A stretch of DNA of 49,762 bases from positions 1 through 49,762 of the forward strand of contig JBJMXE010000016.1 in NCBI GenBank assembly GCA_045809745.1. Reading direction: 5' to 3'. Within the stretch, counting starts at the first letter, position 1. Each line of letters begins with the position of its first letter. Positions 27,614-35,673 of the stretch are shown one piece after another. The DNA is from DATFCK01 sp045809745. Its GTDB lineage: Bacteria; Verrucomicrobiota; Verrucomicrobiia; Chthoniobacterales; UBA10450. Both the position numbers and the translations under genes were made by a program. A model generated the notes under the pieces. The model ran no database searches and was not told the origin of the DNA. It saw nothing but the letters and a program-made list of their open reading frames with translations.

Positions 27614-28007
27614 TATGATGCAATCCGGAGGTTGTTTGTGTGTGTCTGTTCTGGGGTGGCGCCGGTAAGCGGCGGATTCAGGTTTGAGTCGAATCAGGCG
27701 CTCAAAATGGATGCCCCTGCGCCGCATTCTTTCGATTACAAATTTGTAATGTTGCGCGCGAAAATTGGAGAACGTCTTGGCGCGGTGCTATTTCCTGCCG
27801 CCCGGGCAGCGGAGTCCGCATCATGCAATTCGCCGAAAATGTCCGGTCCCGGCTTGACCGCGGGAGACCTATGGAACAGGGCTCGCCGTGTGATTCACCG
27901 ATTACCCCATCTTCCTCAGCCGCTCCCGACCCCGCGGTCGAACATCAAATCAGCGCATCTCGCGCCGACGATGTTCGCGACCGCACAGGGTTGAACCAGC
28001 TGATGTC
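27614..28007. other. Intergenic region carrying the perfect operator palindrome
   Basis: 394 bases between two minus-strand dockerin genes. It contains the 16-bp perfect palindrome at 27735-27750. Beyond that I see no gene, RNA or strong hairpin. The plus-strand open frames crossing it continue into antisense of the dockerin gene and look like shadows. Confidence 0.6.
27735..27750. promoter_or_regulatory. Perfect 16-bp palindrome ATTACAAATTTGTAAT
   Basis: All 16 bases are self-complementary, the best member of the ATTAC-N6-GTAAT set. It lies 121 nt upstream of the start of the 23975-27613 gene. The symmetry suits a dimeric regulator. Confidence 0.55.
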
Positions 28008-31000
28008 TTACAGTGAGGTCCCGACTTTCGACTTCGTGACGTTGACGTCAGATCCGGTGATTGACCCGTTGGCGTCCACATCTCGGGTGAAAGTCGTCGA
28101 AGAAACCCCGGCTCCCACTTTGGATTTCACCAGATTGACGTCCGAACCGCTTACGTTGCCATTTCCGTCTACGTCCCCAAGCAGCACGCCCATGTTGAGT
28201 ATGACGTTACCTGATCCGTTGGCATCGGTAACACCGTTAAGCCTGACTGCCAATCGTTGCGCGTTGGCTACTCCCGTCAAATCGACCGTTACCTGGTTCC
28301 CGCTAACGGTCACGTTGCTAACCGTGCCGGTACCTGATGTGACGGCCGCCTGAGGCGAGCCGGTTAGACTCACCGGCAGCGGGAATGTGACCACCATTTT
28401 GAAGGCAGCATTGGTGCCGCCGGTCCGACATTCGATTCCCGCCGCTGGCGGTAACAGATTGAGATCGAAATCGGTTGTGCCGTGAGTCCTGCGGGAGACG
28501 AGCGTTACCGGCACCGGAGGCCTTATGGTGCAAAAGTCATTGCCTACCACTGTGTAGTCTTGTCTGCCGCCGGCGTAATCGGCAGCGAGAACGCCGCTGG
28601 GGCTGTGAGCCGCGTCTTCGCGGATTGCAACTCCAAGCAGCACGTCCCCGGTTTTAATCCCTAGTTTTGCTTTATCGATGATGAATCGAACACTGCCATC
28701 AGGCTGAATGCCGCTGCCTGATTCAAGAGTTCCTATCACAGTCCAGTTGCGGAACTGGCCGCCGGTTTCGGGAGTCGGATCATCGGTGAAGTCTCCGTCC
28801 TGTCCGCGGCCGATCTCGTTAACGGGCGCACTGGAATCGGCTGAATAACGCAGACGATAACGGACACCGCCGGTCGGCGGATCAAAATAGACATAGAATA
28901 ACGAGTTGCCGTTCTGCACCAGATTCGGCTGGGCATTGTTGATCACGAATACCAATTTGCCCGGCATATCGCTCGGTTCGGCAATACTGAAGCTGGCAAT
29001 GTCGTTGTTAGGCTCAGTCCCGCCTTCCCCGGTGCGATCGGTGTAGACCTGACCAGGCAGACTGCAGGACAGCTGTGGTTGCGGCGCGTTTTGGCCGACC
29101 GTCGGTGAAAACAAGTTGCTGAACGCGCTTTCGCCCTGGCTGTTCAACGCCGTCACGCGATAGGTGTAGCTTTTGGCTGGGTCAGCCGAATCAACGAACT
29201 GACGTTGAGGCGTGGCCGAAGCAATTTTCGTCTCGGCTGCGTTGTCGATTTTGCGATAGACGTTATAGCCGGTTACGGCCAGCCCGGTCCCATCCGGTTC
29301 GGGCCAGTTTAGAACGACATTTTGAGGGGTTCGGTAGCCATTCAGTAGTGGGGCCGCCGGTTTGAAAGGTTCTTGCGGATCGTATGCCGCAATCATTCGG
29401 CGGCCGCCGGATTGGCGGACGATGCCGGCCAACTTGGAAAATGTATTCGGGCCTCCATTGTTCACGCAAGCGGCCGAACATCCGATTGAATTGCTGGCAA
29501 TGATCCTGCCCTGGGTATCGATCTGGCAATCGATGAAATCGTAGTGATTGCGATTGTCTCCGGAATTGCCGATGCCGCCGAATCCCTGAATCGGGTTATC
29601 GGGCGTGGTGTTGTTTACGAACCAAGTTCCCCCCCCGTCGTAGGTCGTAGCGATGTAGAGATTCCATACGCCCGGGAACGACATGTCTTCATAATTGGTA
29701 TTCGGCCCGTTGTAAGTCGATCCGAAGAATGCGACCGCCGCGCGGCCGCCATCCCCGGCAGCCATTGCGGGAAAGACGGAATAGTTAATGCCGGCCAAAG
29801 CCCCAACGTCCAGACTTGGGGAGTAATGAAGTCCGTGGTCGTCGGTGAAGGTGACATATAGGTGATTGTTGTTCAGATTCTGATAGGCCAGATAAACACG
29901 GCCATTCTTGTCAATGGCGACGGATGGATCGCCTTTGCTCAGCAGCGATCCAGTGCTGTCCGTGACTGGCCGAACTTGCCATGACACTCCGGCGTTCTCC
30001 GACACGACCATGTTGACCAATCCGTTGCCGAGAACGGGAGTATCGAGCCCGCATCCCTTGTTAGGCACGTAAACGGTCCCGTCCGCACCCACCTTGGGAT
30101 GACCGTGCAGGCCTACGCATTTGCTGGTTGCGGAATCATAAATCGGCACGATTGGGCCGTAAGTTTTTCCGCCATCGTCGCTGCGTGAACAATATGCCGT
30201 CGCAATCTGTTGTGAGCAGTAATACACAGCATTTGGGTAAAGCGGATGCAGGACCGGCGGAAGAAGATTGGCTGGATAAGGACCCACTCCCAAACCCTGG
30301 TGATCGACGCCCGTGCCGGGAGTGCCGCTCAGGCCCCCGGTCCAGGTTTCGCCATCGTCATCGCTGATGTCGGTTAAGGCGGGGCCGCCAGAAAGCTGCG
30401 TGGCCCATAACCTGCCGGTTGTGGGATCGGCCAGGAAAATCGGATCAAGTGTGGCCTTGTTGCTAAGTCCAGTGGGAGAATCCTTAAATTCCCACGTCGC
30501 TTTTGCCGGGGAGGTCGAATCGTCAAATCTGACCCGAAGTATTTCGAACAGCGCCTGGTAAAACAAATCACCACCCTTATCGACGTTGATTTTGGGGTTG
30601 ATTCCGATTGTCGGTTCGCCCGCAATCAAACCCAAACTGGCCGAAGGCGCACCGTTAGCATCGGTGGGAATGAATGCCTGAAACCGCGGAGCAATTCCAC
30701 TGGCGTTTCCCGCCGGCTGCACGGTGCCATGGCCAGAAGTAGCCGGGCCTAACGAGATCGTGCCGGTGAAGCTTTGTCCAGCGGGTAGAGTTGTGCTCAC
30801 CTGCACCACAAAATCTCCATTGCTGGCGGCATCGGGTGCGATTTCGATCTGTTGAAAGTTGGTGGCGGTGTTGGTCGATGAAGCGAGCGGACTCCCGTTC
30901 GGAAAGCTGGTAACCCCGCTCCAGCTCCTGGCGTCCCACAAATACAAATCGAATCGCGCTGCCGGAGTGGGCCAGTCGATCCGAACGAACAAATGCTGGT

Positions 31001-31301
31001 TTGGATTGGCTTGGACATATCCTGGCGGCAGGGCCACGTGCAGTCGGTAAATATCGCAGGCCACCAATGGGTCGGAAGGATCAGGATCGCATTCTCCAGC
31101 GATGGAGTTGCCGAAGGCGTTAGGCTGGAAAAATGGACCGGCAGTGTAGGTTTGCGGGCCCGATACATCGGTAAGCGTTCCGCTGGAAGGCGTGGATGCC
31201 AGGCTCATCATCGTTAGGGACACTCCGATGATGGTGAGACTTATCGCAGCAACTAAGCGCGCGTTAAAAAGACCGGATTCAGAGGATTGATTGTTTTTCA
31301 T
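28008..31301 (-). CDS. Giant secreted Asp-box propeller protein with FN3 and dockerin-like domains
   Basis: 1097 residues from the ATG at 31301. The frame opens 15 codons earlier, but the n-region motif ESGLFNAR (8-15) is in register with its paralogs from this start. After the helix (about 16-36), STPSSGTLTDVSG leads to a PPC-like domain (about 40-185; VRIDWPTPAARFDLYLWD). The propeller has SDDDGETW, SDDGGKTYG, SENAGVSW, TDDHGLHYSP and YDGGGTW. The usual NLLDFNE strand is NHYDFIDCQIDTQGRI, and the nearby GCSAACVNNGG adds a Cys pair. FN3 (VTGYNVYRKIDNAAETKI), the beta module and the cassette (SRRTHGTTDFDLNLL, GIECRTGG) follow. The tail has GDVDGNGNVSGSDVN and DVDANGSITGSDVN. There is no PKD domain. 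Only a weak half operator (GTTAC near 31349) is upstream. Confidence 0.87.
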   Translation of the reverse strand: MKNNQSSESGLFNARLVAAISLTIIGVSLTMMSLASTPSSGTLTDVSGPQTYTAGPFFQPNAFGNSIAGECDPDPSDPLVACDIYRLHVALPPGYVQANPNQHLFVRIDWPTPAARFDLYLWDARSWSGVTSFPNGSPLASSTNTATNFQQIEIAPDAASNGDFVVQVSTTLPAGQSFTGTISLGPATSGHGTVQPAGNASGIAPRFQAFIPTDANGAPSASLGLIAGEPTIGINPKINVDKGGDLFYQALFEILRVRFDDSTSPAKATWEFKDSPTGLSNKATLDPIFLADPTTGRLWATQLSGGPALTDISDDDGETWTGGLSGTPGTGVDHQGLGVGPYPANLLPPVLHPLYPNAVYYCSQQIATAYCSRSDDGGKTYGPIVPIYDSATSKCVGLHGHPKVGADGTVYVPNKGCGLDTPVLGNGLVNMVVSENAGVSWQVRPVTDSTGSLLSKGDPSVAIDKNGRVYLAYQNLNNNHLYVTFTDDHGLHYSPSLDVGALAGINYSVFPAMAAGDGGRAAVAFFGSTYNGPNTNYEDMSFPGVWNLYIATTYDGGGTWFVNNTTPDNPIQGFGGIGNSGDNRNHYDFIDCQIDTQGRIIASNSIGCSAACVNNGGPNTFSKLAGIVRQSGGRRMIAAYDPQEPFKPAAPLLNGYRTPQNVVLNWPEPDGTGLAVTGYNVYRKIDNAAETKIASATPQRQFVDSADPAKSYTYRVTALNSQGESAFSNLFSPTVGQNAPQPQLSCSLPGQVYTDRTGEGGTEPNNDIASFSIAEPSDMPGKLVFVINNAQPNLVQNGNSLFYVYFDPPTGGVRYRLRYSADSSAPVNEIGRGQDGDFTDDPTPETGGQFRNWTVIGTLESGSGIQPDGSVRFIIDKAKLGIKTGDVLLGVAIREDAAHSPSGVLAADYAGGRQDYTVVGNDFCTIRPPVPVTLVSRRTHGTTDFDLNLLPPAAGIECRTGGTNAAFKMVVTFPLPVSLTGSPQAAVTSGTGTVSNVTVSGNQVTVDLTGVANAQRLAVRLNGVTDANGSGNVILNMGVLLGDVDGNGNVSGSDVNLVKSKVGAGVSSTTFTRDVDANGSITGSDVNVTKSKVGTSL

Positions 31302-31613
31302 GGCGACAACGGTTAGCGGGGACGACTGACGGAGGGTCAGCCCCATGGTTACATCTTTATTCGGACTCGCTTCTCAGTCGGATGCCTTTGATTCTTAAAA
31401 TGGAGCGCGATCGCCCTGGCGATTGATTTCTCGATCCGTGGTAGAAATCGACCGTGACATAACCCGATGGCAGCCGACATGTCATTCGCGGCAAATGAGT
31501 TGCGCGCTGCTCGAATGTCGTTAGGTCGGGTTGCCGATACGTCGATGCGAACGAAACGTTGCAGTCTTGGCAAATCCGCAGGTTGCTGACGTCGTCTGCT
31601 ACGTTTCAGTAGG
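31302..31613. other. Intergenic region, nothing recognised
   Basis: 312 bases between two dockerin genes. A 74-codon minus-strand open frame (31349-31573; basic, no recognisable motif, no signal) is the only candidate and is unconvincing. A degenerate operator-like half-site (GTTACATCTTT) lies at about 31349-31359. Confidence 0.5.
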
Positions 31614-34600
31614 CTATCTGCCCTGAAACGATGTTCCTACCTTGGACTTGGCGACGTTTACATCGGAGCCGGTGATTGATCCGTTAGCGTCCAGATCGCG
31701 ACGGAAAGTAGTCTGCGACACCGCTGCGCCAACGCGCGCTTTAACCAGATTCACATCGGAGCCGCTTACATTGCCATCTCCGTCCACATCGCCGATCAGC
31801 ACTCGCATCGTGGCTGACACATCGCCAGTGGCGCCGGCCAGATCGTGCACATTATGCAACGTGACCGTAATCGATTGCCGGTTAGGTACGCCAGTGAGGT
31901 TGACGATGTACTGATGCGGGTCGCTGCCAATGCTGCCGCTCGGGTTGTTAGGCTGCGGGCCGCCGGTCGCGCTCGCAGCCGGAGTAATGGATTGCGGATT
32001 GCTAAGCGCGTTCGGGAACACAAACACAAGTTGATAGTCAACGGTCGGATTTGCGGCGTCACCCTTGCTGCGACATTCGATCCCGGATCCGTCGCTGGGC
32101 AGGGCGAAATCGAAGGTTTGTGCGCCGTGCACTTTCCGTGAGACGACGCCGGTGGGCTGGATTTGTCCGGAACCAACCGCGGCCACGACCTGCGCGGCAT
32201 TAGTGCTTTCATGCCCGATTGAATCGCGCACGGTTAAGCGAGCCGGATAATCGCCCGGGACCGCATACGTGTGAGAGAAGATCCCGTTGCCATTTGTTTG
32301 CGGCGTACTACCGTCGCCGAAATCTAGCGTGTAGGAGTTGATCGTTCCGCAACCGCCGGTTGGCTCGAACGAGGCGGTTCCATCGAACGTGAAGCTCGTT
32401 GACGTCGACCCGGACATCGGCGCCACGGATAAAATGGCAATCGGCCGGATGGTATTGCAGCCGTTCACGTTGCCGACCCGCATATAGTCGGGACAGCTGG
32501 GACAATGACCTGACGGCTCAGGGAAAACACCGGTGGTGTTAATTGTCTCAAGGAAGGCGCCGGCGAGCAGAACCGTCGTGCCGCGGACCTGTTTCAAGGT
32601 CGTGCCGGACGCGCTGCCGTCCCACGTGAACGCGCTGCCGGTAGCTGGAGCCTGCGGGGCAGCAAAGGAAAGCGGTTCCGAAAAATTCAGTTTGATGGTG
32701 ATGGTGCCGTCTTTGGCGAAGACGGCGCTTGGGTGGGCGCTAACGCCACTGCCTTCGGCCAGGTTTGGGCAATGAAAGACTTCAACCCCGCCGGCATTCT
32801 GTTCGAAGCACTGCATTTCTTCCTGGGTACCCGTCGCGGTTGGATCTTTCCGACCGTAGCTGAAGTTCGGCGCGGCCGTGGATGCGTTATTTGAAGTGAA
32901 GGTATCCATCGATACGAACATCTCGTGATCCACGTTGTCGGGTGTGGTGACAACGAAGTTGAATTTCCATTCCGCATTTTGGGGCAGAACGGCCTGACCG
33001 GTGTTGCCCGGATCAAGAGTTTTCACCTTCATCATCAGGGTGATCGAATTATCGGCGCAGTTGGTGAACGGTTCGCCGACCGCAACGCGTTCAATCGTGA
33101 GCTCTCCCTGGGTTGGATCCGTAGCGACATTACCGGCTACTCCAGCGCCGCCTCTTTGCAGGAAGGGCGCAACACACGCGGTAGCGACTAGGCCGCTGCC
33201 ATCAATGCTGGCTTCCCGGCAAAACGGGCCTTCAATCGTGCTGTTGTTAGGCTTGTTCAACGCCGTAACCTGATAAAAGTAATTGGAAGAGCCACTGGCG
33301 GTTTGGTCGAGATACTTGGTGGTATTTTCCCCGCTGACGCTCGCTAGCAGCGTTTCCGCGCCGCTAACCGTTCCCCGATAAATGTTGTAACCAGTGATCG
33401 GCGATCCACCATTATCGGGCTTTAGCCAGGTAACGACCACTCCGGCGGGCGAATCTTGCCTGACCGCAGAGACGACTTGAGGAGCAGCTGGCGCGGTTGG
33501 CTCATTCGGGTCGAAAGCCGAGAACAATCGGCGGCCGCCGGATTGACGGGCTACCACCGCATGTGCCGAACTCGATTGCGTAATATCCTGCATATTTGAA
33601 CAGTTAGGGCATCCATCGGTGTAGGCGATGAGTACCCGACCTTCTTTGTCGACATCGATGCCATTGAAATCGAGAAGGTTGCGGTTTGCGCTGGTGCAAG
33701 CCAACCCTAACAAGCAAACGTCGCCAATCTGCACCGGGTCGTCCGGCGTGGTGTCGGTAAGGACCCAGCTGTGGCCACCGTCGTAGGTGGTCGCTACATA
33801 CAGGTGCCAAACCTGTTTGTCGGTGATGGCCGGATACGTGCCGAGGAAGGCGTAGGATGCGCGATTATCGTCGCCGGCGACGACAATGGGAAAAACCGCT
33901 CTCTGAATTCCGAAAATTGAGCTTACGTCGATATCGTCCTGCCACGTCACCCCTTCATCCGGCGAATGTGCAATGTGCGCGTGATTATCGGCACTGATCC
34001 AACCGAGGTAAATTGTATTGGCGGTTTGGCCAACCGGCTTACCCACATTGTTTTGTCCGATTCCAATCGCCGGATCCTCGCTGCCGGTGCTGTTAGGCAC
34101 GTTCCGCTCGGTCCAACTCATCCCGTTGTCGGTTGAAACCGCCACACCATTCGCACCCACCGGTGAACCGGCCGCACACGAAGAGTTGGGCACATAAGCT
34201 GTCCCCTGCGGTGAAACCTTGACGTGCCCGTGAATACCGCCGCCGCAGACGGTCGGATTGAACATCGGAACACCGGGACCAAAACTAACGCCACCGTCGT
34301 AACTGGCCGCGCATTCGGCATTCTGCGCTCCGTTTTGCGAGCAGTAATAAATTACGTTCGGGTAAGCGGGAGCGGGAGGAGTCGGGAGCGGCGCATGGAA
34401 TGGGCCCCCGCCTAACGTCTCGTGGTCCGGACCCGCCGGCGCGCCGCCGTTTCCACCTGGCAGATAGGTATTTCCGTCGTCGTCCGAAAAGGATCCGAGG
34501 CTGTCGCCCTGGCCACCAATCAAATTGATCGTGAATACGCGTCCTGGAGTGTGGGGCGGATTCGGCCCGAGCCCCAGCGGCGTGTTCGCGAAATGATCGA

Positions 34601-35435
34601 CGAAGCCAATCGGGTCCGACAACGGTAGCGTCTTGGTGAAAGTGCCCGATTTATTCTCCCAAAGATTAACCGCGGGCGACGAGCAGTCGTCGAAATTCAC
34701 CCGGTAGTTCGTCGAGCCGACGACAAAGAAAGCAACGCCGCCAGGGTTAACTTGATCATGTTGAAGACCGGATTGGTTTGGGTTCCAATCAATCCCGATC
34801 GAAGGTTCGTTTGCTCCATTTCCCTGGTCGGGGGCCGCGGGATAATGCATATACCGCGGCGGCGCGCCGGCGCCTTGCTGAGAAGTTGGATACTTCGGTT
34901 CCAGACTAACCGTCCCGGTGAGGATACTTGTTCCCACTGAAGCCGACACGACCAGGTGATAAACCGTTCCGTCCGGCGGAATTGGCAAAGTAATCGCGGA
35001 AGGGTCCGTCGTTGAATTGTTGTTTTGAATCAGGTTGTGGTTGGCATCTTCCAGAAAGATGTCCATGTCGACGTTCGGAACCGGCCATTGAACGCTCCAG
35101 GTAAGATTATGGGTTGCCGCCAGCGAAGAACCGTTGACCGTCACCGTGAAATCGCTGCAGATGCCACCACTACAAACCGGCGCGCCGAGAATGCCGCTGG
35201 GATTGGGAGGCAGTGGGCCGTCGGTATAAGTCAACGTGGGATGAGCCGGATCGAGTGTGCCACTGGTCGGGTTCGCTGCCGTTATCGAGGCTTGTCCTTT
35301 TGTGATGGATGACTTGGCAGTTCCTGACGCGCCAACGCTGAGCACGGCAAAAGAGAGTCCAAGGGTGACGAGAAGAAGTCCGAAAAGATTCCGGAGCCGG
35401 ACAAAGCCGGATTTGGAGGAGTGATTTTGTTGCAT
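31614..35435 (-). CDS. Giant secreted Asp-box propeller protein with FN3, PKD and dockerin-like domains
   Basis: 1273 residues, the longest of the set. The n-region KSGFVRLR (8-15) and membrane helix (about 16-38) are followed by NPTSGTLDPAHPTLTYTDGPL, the same post-signal strand as its paralogs. A PPC-like domain (about 60-180; WSVQWPVPNVDMDIFLED) leads to a propeller with SDDDGNTY, YDGGVSFG, STDNGMSW, PDEGVTW and YDGGHSW and NLLDFNGIDVDKEGRVLIAYTDGC. Then come FN3 (ITGYNIYRGTVSGAETLL), a long beta module (LMMKVKTLDPGN, FVSMDTFTS), PKD (TSFTFDGTASFEP, GDYPARLTVRDSIG), the cassette (SRKVHGAQTFDFALP, GIECRSKG), and the tail with GDVDGDGNVSGSDVN and DLDANGSITGSDVN. A one-mismatch operator palindrome overlaps the ATG. 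Confidence 0.87.
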   Translation of the reverse strand: MQQNHSSKSGFVRLRNLFGLLLVTLGLSFAVLSVGASGTAKSSITKGQASITAANPTSGTLDPAHPTLTYTDGPLPPNPSGILGAPVCSGGICSDFTVTVNGSSLAATHNLTWSVQWPVPNVDMDIFLEDANHNLIQNNNSTTDPSAITLPIPPDGTVYHLVVSASVGTSILTGTVSLEPKYPTSQQGAGAPPRYMHYPAAPDQGNGANEPSIGIDWNPNQSGLQHDQVNPGGVAFFVVGSTNYRVNFDDCSSPAVNLWENKSGTFTKTLPLSDPIGFVDHFANTPLGLGPNPPHTPGRVFTINLIGGQGDSLGSFSDDDGNTYLPGGNGGAPAGPDHETLGGGPFHAPLPTPPAPAYPNVIYYCSQNGAQNAECAASYDGGVSFGPGVPMFNPTVCGGGIHGHVKVSPQGTAYVPNSSCAAGSPVGANGVAVSTDNGMSWTERNVPNSTGSEDPAIGIGQNNVGKPVGQTANTIYLGWISADNHAHIAHSPDEGVTWQDDIDVSSIFGIQRAVFPIVVAGDDNRASYAFLGTYPAITDKQVWHLYVATTYDGGHSWVLTDTTPDDPVQIGDVCLLGLACTSANRNLLDFNGIDVDKEGRVLIAYTDGCPNCSNMQDITQSSSAHAVVARQSGGRRLFSAFDPNEPTAPAAPQVVSAVRQDSPAGVVVTWLKPDNGGSPITGYNIYRGTVSGAETLLASVSGENTTKYLDQTASGSSNYFYQVTALNKPNNSTIEGPFCREASIDGSGLVATACVAPFLQRGGAGVAGNVATDPTQGELTIERVAVGEPFTNCADNSITLMMKVKTLDPGNTGQAVLPQNAEWKFNFVVTTPDNVDHEMFVSMDTFTSNNASTAAPNFSYGRKDPTATGTQEEMQCFEQNAGGVEVFHCPNLAEGSGVSAHPSAVFAKDGTITIKLNFSEPLSFAAPQAPATGSAFTWDGSASGTTLKQVRGTTVLLAGAFLETINTTGVFPEPSGHCPSCPDYMRVGNVNGCNTIRPIAILSVAPMSGSTSTSFTFDGTASFEPTGGCGTINSYTLDFGDGSTPQTNGNGIFSHTYAVPGDYPARLTVRDSIGHESTNAAQVVAAVGSGQIQPTGVVSRKVHGAQTFDFALPSDGSGIECRSKGDAANPTVDYQLVFVFPNALSNPQSITPAASATGGPQPNNPSGSIGSDPHQYIVNLTGVPNRQSITVTLHNVHDLAGATGDVSATMRVLIGDVDGDGNVSGSDVNLVKARVGAAVSQTTFRRDLDANGSITGSDVNVAKSKVGTSFQGR

Positions 35436-35449
35436 TGCGGGTTTGTAAT
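35434..35449. promoter_or_regulatory. ATTGC-N6-GTAAT, operator-like palindrome at the start codon
   Basis: One mismatch from the consensus half-sites (ATTGC-GGGTTT-GTAAT). It overlaps the ATG at 35435 by two bases, similar in position to the site at 11709. Binding here would fit repression; unverified. Confidence 0.4.
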
Positions 35450-35596
35450 TTGGGGGTGTTCGGTGGTTAGGCGATTGTTACCACTTCGGAGTGGGCCTGT
35501 GGAGCGGACGTATCGACGCTCGCCGCTGCGAAGCGGGAGATGGGCACACGGACAAGATGCGAGCCGGGTCACCGCTATAGCAAACGAAACGAGAAC

Positions 35597-35640
35597 TGCG
35601 CCGGCAGCGCAGCAAGGCCGCCCGGATTTACCGGACGGCC
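35597..35640 (-). terminator. Tandem hairpins after the subtilase-like gene
   Basis: Two stems lie downstream of the stop at 35674: GGCCGCCCGG/CCGGACGGCC (35616-35640, one mismatch, 5-nt loop) and CTGCGC/GCGCAG (35597-35613). No T run follows, so intrinsic termination is uncertain. Confidence 0.35.
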
Positions 35641-35673
35641 AGAGCTGAAGAACTGCCGGCCTTCTCTTCGGAT

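Noticed and set aside
27823..28353. Plus-strand 176-codon frame crossing an intergenic region
   Set aside because: More than half of it is antisense to the dockerin tail of 28008-31301 and reads as low-complexity Thr/Ser/Pro; no ribosome site.
8277..35435. CRISPR-like or tandem DNA repeats near gene ends
   Set aside because: The recurring DNA near each 3' end is explained by homologous dockerin-coding sequence, not by spacer-separated direct repeats.
561..35435. Calling the propeller proteins sialidases
   Set aside because: Asp boxes support the fold only; no FRIP motif or catalytic set could be identified.
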